From Pseudomonas congelans (lineage in GTDB: Bacteria > Pseudomonadota > Gammaproteobacteria > Pseudomonadales > Pseudomonadaceae), in contig NZ_FNJH01000003.1 in the NCBI RefSeq assembly GCF_900103225.1, positions 384,471 to 448,470 of the forward strand: 64,000 nucleotides of DNA, in the 5' to 3' direction. Positions 17,916 to 26,704 of the stretch are shown in pieces (positions within the stretch are counted from its first letter, which is position 1; each line of letters opens with the position of its first letter). A model generated the notes under the pieces. That model was given only the letters and a program-made list of their open reading frames with translations. It was not told where the DNA came from and did no database searches. The position numbers were made by a program, and so were the translations under genes.

Positions 17916-19300
17916 CCGGGACTGCTCAGCTCCAGCACCCTGGCGCATTCCTCCAGTGAGCGCCGTTGGGTATCGGCATACAGGTCCAGTTCGTTGAGCG
18001 TCTCGCGGCCCAGCGCTCGTTCGAAATCCTGCTGATTCGAAGTCGTCGCGTAGTGCGTCTGGGCGTTATCGCCCAGGTTGGACTGGAAGATGCCTGCCGC
18101 ACTGACCGGCAAAAAGTCTTCGTACACCAGTGGTTCGAAGCGCACATGGCCAGCTTCGACACGCTGCTCCAGGCTGCCGGATGCACGCGCGGCAATACCG
18201 GATTCGGTCGGGAAATAGCGGAAGTAGGCCAGGCCCTGCCTGCGCATTTCAGCGTGGCTGTCCGGAAACGCCTCGAACGTCTTTTCCAGCAGCCCGGCAT
18301 AGCGTAGGGCATTGGCCTCATTGGGGAACTCGCCCAGCGCGTCGCGGGCCTCGTTCAGCAGCCGGTCATACAGCTCGCGGCCTTTGGGCGTCAGTGCAGC
18401 GCCACGTTGTTCGATCTCGCCGAAGCGTGCCGAGTGGCTGCCCGACTGAGCGCCCCCCTGACCCATGAAAGCAATCGGTTCTTCCAGCGCCTTGAAGCTG
18501 GTCTGGCGCAGCAGAATCGGGCACTGACGACGCGGCGGTCCTTCGACTACTGCCTTGGGTGTAATGCCTTTGCCGGGCATGCCGGCCTGAACCGCATCGA
18601 TGTCCAGCGTGCGTGGCGTCAGATGGTTGATGTGCGGGCCTCGAAACGCCACCACATCAGCGATCAGGCGATGCTGAGTGTTGAGCTTCTGGTAGTCGTC
18701 CAGCGAAACGGTCGCCGTGTTGTGCCAGCGAAAGGTTTCCAGCGCCTGCTGAATGAACTCGGCCGCATCGGCTTCGCTCAAGCCGCCGTCTGCTTCATGC
18801 TTCTCGATCAACGCCAGGGCGCCGGGCGTGAAGATACTGCGTTTGCCCAGCACCTGACTGGCGAACTCACGCAGGCTGTCGCTTTCGATCAATTCCAGGC
18901 GCAGCAATGAGGTAAACACGCGAAACGGACTGACTTGCAGCGCCTGCTCATGCACGGCGCGAAAGGCGGTGGAGTGAACCGGCACACCGGCTGCGCTCAG
19001 GTCGTAGTAACCCACCGGCTGCATGCCCATGACCGCAAACAGGCGGGCGAGGGTGGCCAGTTCCTGTGCGGTGCCGACGCGAATTGCACCGTGCCGTTCC
19101 ATGTCCAGACGCTGGATTTCACCGGTCTGGCGCAAGCTGTCCAGCACACGGCTGTCATGGCTCATGACCTGTTCGTTGACCTCACTCACCAGCGCCATCA
19201 GCGTGCCGTACAGCGGCACTTCGTGCTTGTACATCTGCGACATGGCGCGAGAAAAGCCCGCGCGGATCTGATCCGGGTCGGCAAAGCGTGCTGTGCTCAT
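17909..19300 (-). CDS. hglS: 2-oxoadipate dioxygenase/decarboxylase (HglS, DUF1338)
   Basis: A 463-residue Fe(II)-dependent enzyme of the DUF1338/YdcJ family that converts 2-oxoadipate to D-2-hydroxyglutarate in lysine catabolism. With the ATG at 19300 (MSTARFADPDQ, upstream ACGGAGAAAA), the metal His and substrate Arg of motif ERHGAIR fall at positions 70 and 74, the numbers reported for the Pseudomonas putida enzyme. The second His-bearing motif PHINHLTPRTLDID is present. It lies 23 bases downstream of the aminotransferase stop in the same orientation, so the product of one enzyme is the substrate of the next. Confidence 0.9.
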   Translation of the reverse strand: MSTARFADPDQIRAGFSRAMSQMYKHEVPLYGTLMALVSEVNEQVMSHDSRVLDSLRQTGEIQRLDMERHGAIRVGTAQELATLARLFAVMGMQPVGYYDLSAAGVPVHSTAFRAVHEQALQVSPFRVFTSLLRLELIESDSLREFASQVLGKRSIFTPGALALIEKHEADGGLSEADAAEFIQQALETFRWHNTATVSLDDYQKLNTQHRLIADVVAFRGPHINHLTPRTLDIDAVQAGMPGKGITPKAVVEGPPRRQCPILLRQTSFKALEEPIAFMGQGGAQSGSHSARFGEIEQRGAALTPKGRELYDRLLNEARDALGEFPNEANALRYAGLLEKTFEAFPDSHAEMRRQGLAYFRYFPTESGIAARASGSLEQRVEAGHVRFEPLVYEDFLPVSAAGIFQSNLGDNAQTHYATTSNQQDFERALGRETLNELDLYADTQRRSLEECARVLELSSPGY

Positions 19301-19323
19301 CAGGGTGTTTTCTCCGTACAGGT

Positions 19324-20571
19324 TCAAGCCAGCGCCGCCAGGCAGCGCTCGAAAATATCCAGTCCTTCGTGCAGCACGTCGGGCTCGATGGTCAGCGGGA
19401 TCAGCAGGCGGATAATGTGCCGCGACTTGCCGCTGGGCATTAGCAGCAGCCCGGCGTCCCTGGCTGAGCTCAGCAGCTCGGCGAGCTGCCGGGTGCCGGG
19501 TTCGCCCTCTGGCGTGATCAATTCGATACCGCGCATGCAGCCAACACCGGTCAGCCTGCCCAGGTACGGTGACAGGCTGCTTGCATGCCAGGCTTCATAG
19601 CGTGAAACGATGGCGTGTTCCTGCTGCTCGCCCCAACTGGACAGGTTGGCATCGGTCATCTGCGCCAGTGACGCGAGGCCCGCTGCGCAGCCAATCGGGT
19701 TGCCGGAATACGTGCCGCCCAGGCCACCCTTGGGCAGGTTGTCCAGCAACTGCTTGCGACCTACCACGGCACCCAGCGGGATGCCGCCCGCAATACTTTT
19801 GCCCAGCAGAATAAGATCCGGCTCGAAGCCCAGACGACTGAACGCAAAACGCTGTCCGGTACGGCCGAAGCCGGACTGGATTTCATCAGCGATCAACACG
19901 ATGCCGTGTTTATCGCAGAACGCTCGCAAGGCCTGAGCAAAGTCCGGCTGCATTGCCAGAAAACCGCCTTCGCCCTGGACCGGTTCGAAGATGATGCAGC
20001 CCACGTCGTTGACGTCAATCTCGACGCTGAACAGCCGGTCCATGGCCTTGAGTGCCTGCTCGGTGGACACGCCGTTGTCCTTGCTGGGGAACGGGATGTG
20101 AAAGACCGGACCGGGCAGCACACCGACTTTCTGTTTATAGGGCGCCACCTTGCCATTGAGATTCAGGGTCGCCAGCGTTCGGCCATGAAAGCCACCGTCG
20201 AACGCGATGACTGCCGTGCGGCCGGTGGCACCACGCACGATCTTCAGCGCATTTTCGGCCGCCTCCGCACCGCTGTTGGTGAGCATGCCGCTGAGGGGGT
20301 AACTGACCGGCACGAATTGCGTGAGCTGCTGCATGAAGCGGATATACGGGTCGTGAGGCGTGGCGTTGAAGCAATAGTGGGTGAGCTTTGCCGCCTGATC
20401 CTGAATGGCCGTGACCACCTGCGGGTTGCAGTGCCCCAGATTGAGCACCCCGATGCCGCCGACAAAGTCGATGTAGCGCTTGCCGGCGGTGTCCCAGACT
20501 TCGGCATTGCGGCCGTGAGACAGCGTCATGTTGTGGACAAACGAAATGGATTCGCTGATGTGTTCGCTCAT
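19324..20571 (-). CDS. Class III PLP aminotransferase, probable 2-aminoadipate transaminase
   Basis: A 415-residue fold-type I aminotransferase of the GabT/DavT family. The N-terminal GGIGVLNLGHCNP, MLTNSGAEAAENALKI, the Asp of VLIADEIQSGFGRTG and the PLP Lys in ILLGKSIAGGIPLGA are intact. By fold alone it could be a 4-aminobutyrate or 5-aminovalerate transaminase. Its placement directly before hglS and opposite amaB/amaA argues for 2-aminoadipate to 2-oxoadipate conversion. Start: ATG at 20571, with an AGG-rich weak ribosome site. Confidence 0.85.
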   Translation of the reverse strand: MSEHISESISFVHNMTLSHGRNAEVWDTAGKRYIDFVGGIGVLNLGHCNPQVVTAIQDQAAKLTHYCFNATPHDPYIRFMQQLTQFVPVSYPLSGMLTNSGAEAAENALKIVRGATGRTAVIAFDGGFHGRTLATLNLNGKVAPYKQKVGVLPGPVFHIPFPSKDNGVSTEQALKAMDRLFSVEIDVNDVGCIIFEPVQGEGGFLAMQPDFAQALRAFCDKHGIVLIADEIQSGFGRTGQRFAFSRLGFEPDLILLGKSIAGGIPLGAVVGRKQLLDNLPKGGLGGTYSGNPIGCAAGLASLAQMTDANLSSWGEQQEHAIVSRYEAWHASSLSPYLGRLTGVGCMRGIELITPEGEPGTRQLAELLSSARDAGLLLMPSGKSRHIIRLLIPLTIEPDVLHEGLDIFERCLAALA

Positions 20572-20825
20572 CGGCCTGGCCCTGACTCCGGGTGATCATC
20601 ATGGCCTTATCCAAACAAACATCGGGCAACGCTCGCAAACGAAATAAAATCACCGGGTCATTCCAATAATTCCCGATGTAATGGCCTTCCTGGCTGTTAA
20701 TGGCCAGAAGTTCATTCCTAAAAGGAATCATGTTTTTCAAAAACGTCGTTTGTAGCCAGGCCCCGAGTGGCTTGATACTCAGGCCATCGATGATTTCCAC
20801 CGTGGTTCATGACAGGAGAATCAAC
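20572..20825. promoter_or_regulatory. Divergent promoter region of the lysine catabolic cluster
   Basis: The 254-base gap drives aminotransferase-hglS leftward and amaB-amaA rightward. It is AT-rich for this genome. A 15-base palindrome ATTCCTAAAAGGAAT occupies 20714-20728, and the phrase CATTCCAATAATTCCCG near 20662 repeats the ATTCC unit. No regulator gene is adjacent, so the cognate protein is unknown. Confidence 0.45.
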
Positions 20826-22316
20826 ATGGTTGCCGAGTTATTAGCACGTCTGGGCGTGGCGAGCAGTGCCCACACTCAAGGGGACTATCCGGTCTACACC
20901 CCGATTGATGGCAGCCGGATTGCCTCGGTCACGCTTGAAGACAAGGCCCAGGTCGTGGCGCGTATCGACAGCGCCCACAGCGCGTTTCTGACGTGGCGCA
21001 CAGTACCGGCCCCACGGCGTGGCGAGCTGGTGCGGATCTTTGGTGAAGTGCTGCGTGAGCACAAGGCTGATCTGGGCGAACTGGTGTCGGTCGAGGCCGG
21101 CAAGATCACTCAGGAAGGTCTGGGTGAAGTGCAGGAAATGATCGACATCTGCGACTTCGCCGTCGGTCTGTCGCGCCAGCTGTACGGTCTGACCATCGCC
21201 TCCGAGCGGCCCGGTCATCACATGCGCGAAACCTGGCACCCGCTGGGTGTGGTTGGCGTGATCAGTGCGTTCAACTTCCCGGTTGCGGTCTGGGCCTGGA
21301 ACACCACACTGGCGCTGGTCTGCGGCAACCCGGTGATCTGGAAGCCTTCGGAAAAGACTCCGCTGACGGCCCTGGCCTGTCAGGCGCTGTTCGACAAGGC
21401 GCTGAAGATTTTCGGTGATGCGCCCGCAGCGCTGGCGCAATTGGTGATCGGTGACCGTGACGCCGGTGAAGCGCTGGTCGATGACCCTCGCGTGCCACTG
21501 ATCAGCGCTACCGGCAGCACCCGCATGGGCCGTGAAGTCGGTCCGCGTGTTGCCGCCCGTTTCGGGCGTAGCATTCTGGAACTGGGCGGCAATAACGCGA
21601 TGATTCTGGCCCCGAGCGCCGATCTGGACCTGGCCGTGCGCGGCATTCTGTTCAGTGCGGTAGGCACCGCCGGTCAGCGCTGCACCACGTTGCGCCGCCT
21701 GATTGTGCATCGTTCGATCAAGGACGAAGTGGTCGCCCGCGTCAAGGCAGCCTACGCCAAGGTGCGCGTCGGTGATCCGCGTGAAGGCAATCTGATCGGC
21801 CCGCTGATCGACCAGCAAGCCTTTTCGGCCATGCAGAACGCGCTGACCAAGGCTCGTGACGAAGGCGGGCAGGTGTTCGGTGGCGAGCGTCAGTTGCAGG
21901 ACAAATACCCGAACGGCTATTACGTCACGCCGGCCATTGCCGAAATGCCTGGCCAGAGCGAAGTCGTGCGTCACGAAACCTTCGCGCCGATTCTCTACGT
22001 GCTGGCCTACGACGACTTCGAAGAGGCCTTGCGCCTGAACAACGAAGTACCGCAAGGCCTGTCGTCGTGCATTTTCACGACGGATCTGCGCGAGGCCGAA
22101 GCTTTCCAGAGCGCAGCGGGCAGCGATTGTGGCATCGCCAACGTCAATATCGGCACCAGCGGTGCGGAAATCGGCGGGGCATTTGGCGGCGAGAAGGAAA
22201 CTGGTGGCGGTCGCGAGTCCGGCTCCGATTCGTGGCGCGCCTACATGCGCCGGCAGACCAACACCGTCAACTACTCTCGCGAATTGCCGCTGGCTCAGGG
22301 CATCGTTTTCGACTGA
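20826..22316 (+). CDS. amaB: L-2-aminoadipate-6-semialdehyde dehydrogenase (AmaB)
   Basis: A 496-residue aldehyde dehydrogenase of the ALDH7 (antiquitin) type that oxidises 2-aminoadipate semialdehyde, in equilibrium with piperideine-6-carboxylate, to 2-aminoadipate. Landmarks are GVISAFNFPVAVWAWNTTLA, the general base in ILELGGNNAMIL, the catalytic Cys in GTAGQRCTTLRRL and the antiquitin-like end EIGGAFGGEKETGGGRESGS. The ATG at 20826 follows GACAGGAGAATCAAC; upstream in-frame starts lack a ribosome site. amaA follows 42 bases downstream. Confidence 0.93.
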   Translation: MVAELLARLGVASSAHTQGDYPVYTPIDGSRIASVTLEDKAQVVARIDSAHSAFLTWRTVPAPRRGELVRIFGEVLREHKADLGELVSVEAGKITQEGLGEVQEMIDICDFAVGLSRQLYGLTIASERPGHHMRETWHPLGVVGVISAFNFPVAVWAWNTTLALVCGNPVIWKPSEKTPLTALACQALFDKALKIFGDAPAALAQLVIGDRDAGEALVDDPRVPLISATGSTRMGREVGPRVAARFGRSILELGGNNAMILAPSADLDLAVRGILFSAVGTAGQRCTTLRRLIVHRSIKDEVVARVKAAYAKVRVGDPREGNLIGPLIDQQAFSAMQNALTKARDEGGQVFGGERQLQDKYPNGYYVTPAIAEMPGQSEVVRHETFAPILYVLAYDDFEEALRLNNEVPQGLSSCIFTTDLREAEAFQSAAGSDCGIANVNIGTSGAEIGGAFGGEKETGGGRESGSDSWRAYMRRQTNTVNYSRELPLAQGIVFD

Positions 22317-22358
22317 TTTGAAGCGGGCGCTTACTACCGACATTGCTGGAGTTTTTCG

Positions 22359-23645
22359 ATGGTGCAGTTTGCTGAAGGCTGTCTGTGGGAACAATTGACT
22401 CCGCAACGTCCGGTCAGCTCGGCCCTTAGTGGTGAGCGGAGCGCCGACGTGTGCATCATCGGCGCCGGTTTCACCGGTCTGTCGGCGGCGTTGCGCTTGC
22501 TGGAAGGCGGCAAGTCGGTGTGCGTGGTCGAAGCGCACCAGGTCGGGCATGGCGGTTCCGGACGCAACGTCGGTCTGGTGAATGCCGGGACCTGGGTGGC
22601 GCCCGATGAGCTGGACAAAGTACTGGGCAGCGTCGAGGCCAGCCGACTGAATAGCGCATTGGGCGCGGCACCGGCACTGGTGTTCGCGACCATCGACAAG
22701 TACCGCATCGATTGCCAGGACACCCGCACCGGCAACCTGCACATGGCGCATAACGCCAAGGGCCTGGCCGACTTGCGCAGCCGCGCCGCACAGTGGCAGC
22801 GGCGCGGTGCCAACGTCGAATTGCTGACCGGCAAACCCTGCGAAGACGCCTGTGGCACCGACAAGGTCAGCGGCGCCTTGCTTGATCACCGCGCCGGCAC
22901 GGTGAACCCGATGGCCTATGTCTCGGGCATGGCGCTCAACGTGGTGGCGCAGGGTGGGCACGTGTTCGGCAATTCTCCTGTCAACGGCTTGCAACGCACC
23001 GCTGACGGCTGGAAGGTCTCTACTGCGGCAGGCAGTGTGCGCGCCGAGAAAGTGATCATCGCCTCCAATGCCTACACCGAAGGCGAGTGGACCGATATCA
23101 AGGATCACATATTCACGGGTTACTATTATCAGGTCGCTTCGCAGCCACTCAGCGGTGCCGAGCAGGCGCAGATTCTGCGCGGCGGGCAGGGTTCGTGGGA
23201 CACGCGCACGGTGCTCAGCAACATTCGTCGCGATGCTCATGGGCGCTTGCTGCTGGGCAGCCTGGGTAACGCCGGCAATTATCCGCTGTGGTTCATTCGT
23301 CAGTGGGCGGATCGCGTCCAGCAGCATTACTTCCCGCAACTGGGCCGGGTCGAGTGGCAGAGCACCTGGACCGGGCGCATCGGCTTTACGCCGGACCACT
23401 TGCTGCGCCTGTTCGAACCTGCGCCAGGCTTGCTGGCGGCGACCGGTTTCAATGGTCGCGGGGTTACCACCGGGACACTGGTTGGCAAATGCTTTGCCGA
23501 TTACCTGCTGACTAACGATGCAACTGCGTTGCCGATGAGTTTTTCAAGCGGCAAGAAGGTCTCGAGCAGTTCGCTGCGTAGCCTGGCTTACGACACGGGT
23601 TTCACCCTGTATCACGCCGGGCAATGCCTGCGCGTGGTGCTTTGA
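22359..23645 (+). CDS. amaA: L-pipecolate oxidase (AmaA), FAD-dependent
   Basis: A 428-residue flavoprotein of the DAO/glycine oxidase family. The dinucleotide motif is DVCIIGAGFTGLSAALRLLE, followed by the second FAD contact GHGGSGRNVGLVNAG and the C-terminal GFNGRGVTTGTLVGK. Directly after amaB, as in P. putida, it is best read as the pipecolate oxidase forming piperideine-6-carboxylate, the substrate of AmaB. It ends 11 bases before the convergent sensor kinase gene. Confidence 0.9.
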   Translation: MVQFAEGCLWEQLTPQRPVSSALSGERSADVCIIGAGFTGLSAALRLLEGGKSVCVVEAHQVGHGGSGRNVGLVNAGTWVAPDELDKVLGSVEASRLNSALGAAPALVFATIDKYRIDCQDTRTGNLHMAHNAKGLADLRSRAAQWQRRGANVELLTGKPCEDACGTDKVSGALLDHRAGTVNPMAYVSGMALNVVAQGGHVFGNSPVNGLQRTADGWKVSTAAGSVRAEKVIIASNAYTEGEWTDIKDHIFTGYYYQVASQPLSGAEQAQILRGGQGSWDTRTVLSNIRRDAHGRLLLGSLGNAGNYPLWFIRQWADRVQQHYFPQLGRVEWQSTWTGRIGFTPDHLLRLFEPAPGLLAATGFNGRGVTTGTLVGKCFADYLLTNDATALPMSFSSGKKVSSSSLRSLAYDTGFTLYHAGQCLRVVL

Positions 23646-23656
23646 GCCGAGCGGGG

Positions 23657-25030
23657 TCAGCCTGTTCTGCTCTTGATGCGCAGCTCTGCACACAGTCCGC
23701 CCTGCGCCGAGTTGCGCAGGTGCAGGCTGCTTTCCAGTTTGCGCACGATCATGTCGACGATCGCCAGCCCCAGCCCTGCGCCATTGCTGTGGCCCTGACT
23801 GTAGAAGCGTTCGAACAGGCGCGCCTTCTGCTGCTCGTCGATACCTGGCCCTGCGTCTTCGACTGACAGGTGCGCGCTGCCATCTTCCTGGGCATGCAGG
23901 GCGACGCGAATCTCGCTGGCGGTCGGGGCGAAATTCAGCGCATTGGTCAGCAGGTTCTGCAGGGCAATGGTGATGGCTGCCGGGTCGCTGCGGATCATGC
24001 AATCCTCGCCTTCCTCAAACACCAGATCGACGCGCTTCTCCAGTGCCAGCGGCGTGAGTTCGGCCATTTCCTCGCGTACCAGCGTGTTCAACTCGAACGT
24101 CTGTAACTGGCTGACTTCAAGGCGCGGCTCCAGGCGTGCCATGGTCAATAACTGACTGGCCAGGCGCGCGGCGCGATCGACGCCATGCACGAGGAAATCC
24201 AGTGCCTCCAGACGTTGCTCCGGGGTTTCGGCCTGGCGCGCGTTCTGCGCGTGGATGCGCAGGATGGTCAGCGGCGTGCGCAGTTCGTGGGCAGCGTCGG
24301 CGATGAAGCGTCGCTCGCGCTCCAGCACACTCTCGATCTGGGTCAGCAGGCGGTTGAGCGCGTACTGCATGGGCTCCAGTTCTTTGGGCAGTGGCGTCAC
24401 ATCAAGCGGTTCGAGGCTTTCGGCATCGCGCTTGCGGATGACTCTGGCCATCGCTTGCAGCGGGCGCAGGCCCCAGCCGATAGCCAGCCAGATCGCGACC
24501 ACCAGCAGCGGCACACCGATCAGCGTTGGCCACAGCGTGTGACTGACAATGCGCTGAATCAGGTCCTGGCGCACATCATCGCGCTCACCCACCCAGATCA
24601 GAAAACCCTGCTGTGGATCGGCGAGGAGAAAGCCGCACCACTCGTGCCCGTTCTCGATCAGGTCATGGGAGCCTTCGGTTGCCGGAGGTGCACTGAGCAG
24701 AGGAGCTTCGGCCGAGCGTACCAGCAGTTCGCCCGAGGTTCGCCAGACCTGAAAGGTCAGCCGGGTTTCGTAGGGATGGGCCACGCCACTGGTGCCGACC
24801 CGGCTCATGGCCTGATCGAACGCCTGGTACAGCTTGTCGAGGTCCTGTTCGCCCGCTGCGCGCTGACGCAGTACACCTTGCAGCAGGCGCGCGCTCTGGG
24901 CCAGCTGTGCATCGTAGACTTCTTCGATTTCGTGATGGCTGTCGCGCAGGGCGAGCAGGCTGATCGTCAGGTCGCCGAGCAGCAACAGCATCAGTACCGG
25001 GACCAGAATGCGCGCGCGTACCGAAGTCAT
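23657..25030 (-). CDS. QseC/PmrB-like membrane sensor histidine kinase
   Basis: A 457-residue inner-membrane kinase. TM1 (ILVPVLMLLLLGDLTISLLA) and TM2 (about 165-187) bracket a periplasmic domain of about 135 residues, followed by a HAMP-like linker, HisKA with RRFIADAAHELRTPLTILR, and HATPase motifs NLLTNALNFAP, DAGPGID and NGAGLGLAIVDM. Its start overlaps the end of the response regulator gene by four bases (ATGA), so translation is coupled. The likely output includes the divergent PepSY-cytochrome b561 genes. Confidence 0.9.
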   Translation of the reverse strand: MTSVRARILVPVLMLLLLGDLTISLLALRDSHHEIEEVYDAQLAQSARLLQGVLRQRAAGEQDLDKLYQAFDQAMSRVGTSGVAHPYETRLTFQVWRTSGELLVRSAEAPLLSAPPATEGSHDLIENGHEWCGFLLADPQQGFLIWVGERDDVRQDLIQRIVSHTLWPTLIGVPLLVVAIWLAIGWGLRPLQAMARVIRKRDAESLEPLDVTPLPKELEPMQYALNRLLTQIESVLERERRFIADAAHELRTPLTILRIHAQNARQAETPEQRLEALDFLVHGVDRAARLASQLLTMARLEPRLEVSQLQTFELNTLVREEMAELTPLALEKRVDLVFEEGEDCMIRSDPAAITIALQNLLTNALNFAPTASEIRVALHAQEDGSAHLSVEDAGPGIDEQQKARLFERFYSQGHSNGAGLGLAIVDMIVRKLESSLHLRNSAQGGLCAELRIKSRTG

Positions 25031-25689
25031 GCCTTGAGCTCCAGCAGGTAGCCGACGCCGCGCACGGTGCGGATTAGCTCGGTGGACAGCTTCTTGCGCA
25101 GGTTGTGAATCAGCACCTCCAGCGTGTTGCTTTCGACCTTGTCCTGCCAGCCGTACAGGGTATTGGACAAGCGCTCGCGGGTGACCACCTTGCCGGGGCG
25201 GATCATCAGTTGATGCAGCAACTGGTACTCCATCGGCGTCATCGGTACTTCGCTGCCCTGGAAGCTGACCTGTTGCGACGCCGGGTCGAGGCTGATGCCT
25301 GCGTGTTCCAGCAGCGGTTGCGCACGGCCCTGGCTGCGCCTGAGCAGGGCGCGGACCCGGGCTTTCAGTTCATCGACGTCGAATGGCTTGATCAGGTAGT
25401 CGTCTGCACCGGCATCCAGACCGGCAATACGGTCGGCAGTCCCGTCGCGCGCGGTCAGGATCAGCACCGGCAGGGTGAGTGCTTCGGCGCGCAACTGGCG
25501 CAGCAGGTCCAGGCCATCCATGCGCGGCAGCCCGAGGTCGAGCAGCAACAGGTCGAATGGCTCGCTGCGCAGGGCGTGCAGCGCGCTCAGCCCGTCCTCC
25601 AGCCAGTCGAGGGTGTAGCCCTCGGTATTCAGGGCCACGCGGATGCCTTGACCAATGGCTCGATCATCCTCGACGAGAAGCAGGCGCAT
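25027..25689 (-). CDS. OmpR-family response regulator (QseB/PmrA-like)
   Basis: A 220-residue regulator with a receiver (acidic pair EDD, phospho-acceptor Asp in LLLLDLGLPRMDGLD, Lys in YLIKPFD) and an OmpR winged helix (VVTRERLSNTLYGW, then VLIHNLRKKLSTE). Family members include QseB, PmrA and TctD relatives; the symbol is left open. It heads the operon with the kinase. The gap to the divergent PepSY gene contains a site close to the PmrA/QseB box. Confidence 0.9.
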   Translation of the reverse strand: MRLLLVEDDRAIGQGIRVALNTEGYTLDWLEDGLSALHALRSEPFDLLLLDLGLPRMDGLDLLRQLRAEALTLPVLILTARDGTADRIAGLDAGADDYLIKPFDVDELKARVRALLRRSQGRAQPLLEHAGISLDPASQQVSFQGSEVPMTPMEYQLLHQLMIRPGKVVTRERLSNTLYGWQDKVESNTLEVLIHNLRKKLSTELIRTVRGVGYLLELKA

Positions 25690-25792
25690 AGGGTTTGACC
25701 GGTGAGTGTGGGGAAGAAGGGCGCCATGATGCCGTCAGCAGGCAGCAGCGCGAAGTGCCGCGTGTCCGGGAAGATGTTACGAGCTGTTACGT

Positions 25793-25809
25793 ATTAAGCT
25801 TTTCCTAAG
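25793..25809 (+). promoter_or_regulatory. PmrA/QseB-like direct repeat box
   Basis: ATTAAG-CTTTT-CCTAAG matches 10 of 12 positions of the YTTAAK-N5-YTTAAK pattern known for PmrA-type regulators. It lies about 50 bases before the PepSY gene start and about 105 bases upstream of the response regulator on the other strand, so it could serve either direction. Assignment rests on pattern similarity only. Confidence 0.5.
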
Positions 25810-25857
25810 ATTCGTTTCGCACAGTAGGCGCTCCTTAACTGCTTGCGAGTATCTGTC

Positions 25858-26121
25858 ATGCGTAAAGTCCTGCTGATTTCCCTGTGTCTTGCCAGCCCGC
25901 TGGCACTTGCCGGGCCGCAATGCACCACGGCTGAAAAGTCCCAATGGCAGGATCAGGCCAAATTCCAGGAGCAGCTCAAGGCTCAGGGTTACGAGATCAG
26001 CAAGTTCAAGGTGACTGACGGCAACTGCTACGAAATCTATGGCTTCGACAAGGACAAGCGCAAGGTCGAGATCTACCACGATCCGGTGACGGGTAAAGCG
26101 GTGAAGACCGAGATCAAGTAA
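25858..26121 (+). CDS. Small exported PepSY-domain protein
   Basis: An 87-residue protein with a signal peptide (MRKVLLISLCLASPLALAG, cleavage probably after the AxA-like end) and one PepSY-type fold: KFQEQLKAQGYEISKFKVTD, NCYEIYGFDKDKR, then YHDPVTGKAVK. PepSY proteins in such loci are periplasmic and may sense or bind metals or modulate the partner kinase. The start at 25858 gives the proper signal peptide. Its stop overlaps the ATG of the cytochrome gene by one base (TAATG). Confidence 0.85.
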   Translation: MRKVLLISLCLASPLALAGPQCTTAEKSQWQDQAKFQEQLKAQGYEISKFKVTDGNCYEIYGFDKDKRKVEIYHDPVTGKAVKTEIK

Positions 26122-26666
26122 TGAACCGTGTTTCCCTGCGCCTGTGGGACCCGCTGGTCAGGCTGTTTCACGTCTCGATCGCGGGTGTTTTTGTTGCCAA
26201 TTATTTCTTCAATGAAGCAGGTGGCGACTGGCACATCTGGCTGGGCTATTACGCGGTTGCCTGGCTGGCGGTGCGAGTGGTGTGGGGATTCATCGGGCCG
26301 GGCAGCGCACGCTGGAGCGATTTCTGGCCAAATCCGGCGCGCCTGCGTGCACACATCCGCTCGCTGATCGATCGGCGGCCGATACATCGGCTCGGCCATT
26401 CCCCGCTCGGCGCGCTGGTCATGGTACTAATGATGGTGCTGATCTTCGGTATGGGCCTGACCGGTTTTCTGATGGAAGAAGTCGATGCCTTGTGGGGCGC
26501 CGACTGGCCGCAGGACATCCATGAAATTCTCGCCAACACATTGTGTGCCCTGGTGGTGCTGCACATGGCCGCCGCCATCTTCGAAAGCTTTCAGGTGCGT
26601 GACAACCTGCCCTTGTCGATGCTGACCGGCAAACGACGTCCGTTGCCCGAAGATCGCCATCGCTGA
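26121..26666 (+). CDS. Cytochrome b561-family di-heme membrane protein
   Basis: A 181-residue inner-membrane protein with four hydrophobic helices and the histidines expected to bind two b-type hemes: RLFHVSIAG in helix 1, a central RLGHSPLGALV, IHEILANTL and VVLHMAAAIFE. It belongs to the bacterial b561/Ni-hydrogenase cytochrome b superfamily and probably passes electrons between the quinone pool and a periplasmic partner. It is coupled to the PepSY gene and diverges from the two-component genes, a common grouping in pseudomonads. Confidence 0.87.
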   Translation: MNRVSLRLWDPLVRLFHVSIAGVFVANYFFNEAGGDWHIWLGYYAVAWLAVRVVWGFIGPGSARWSDFWPNPARLRAHIRSLIDRRPIHRLGHSPLGALVMVLMMVLIFGMGLTGFLMEEVDALWGADWPQDIHEILANTLCALVVLHMAAAIFESFQVRDNLPLSMLTGKRRPLPEDRHR

Positions 26667-26704
26667 AACCACACCCTTGTTCCTTTTCACAGTGATGCCT
26701 CCCG

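Noticed and set aside
20841..23399. 852-codon open frame on the minus strand opposite amaB and amaA
   Set aside because: It is the mirror of two well-conserved enzymes in high-G+C DNA; its translation has no recognisable domain and an abnormal His/Arg/Gln-rich composition.
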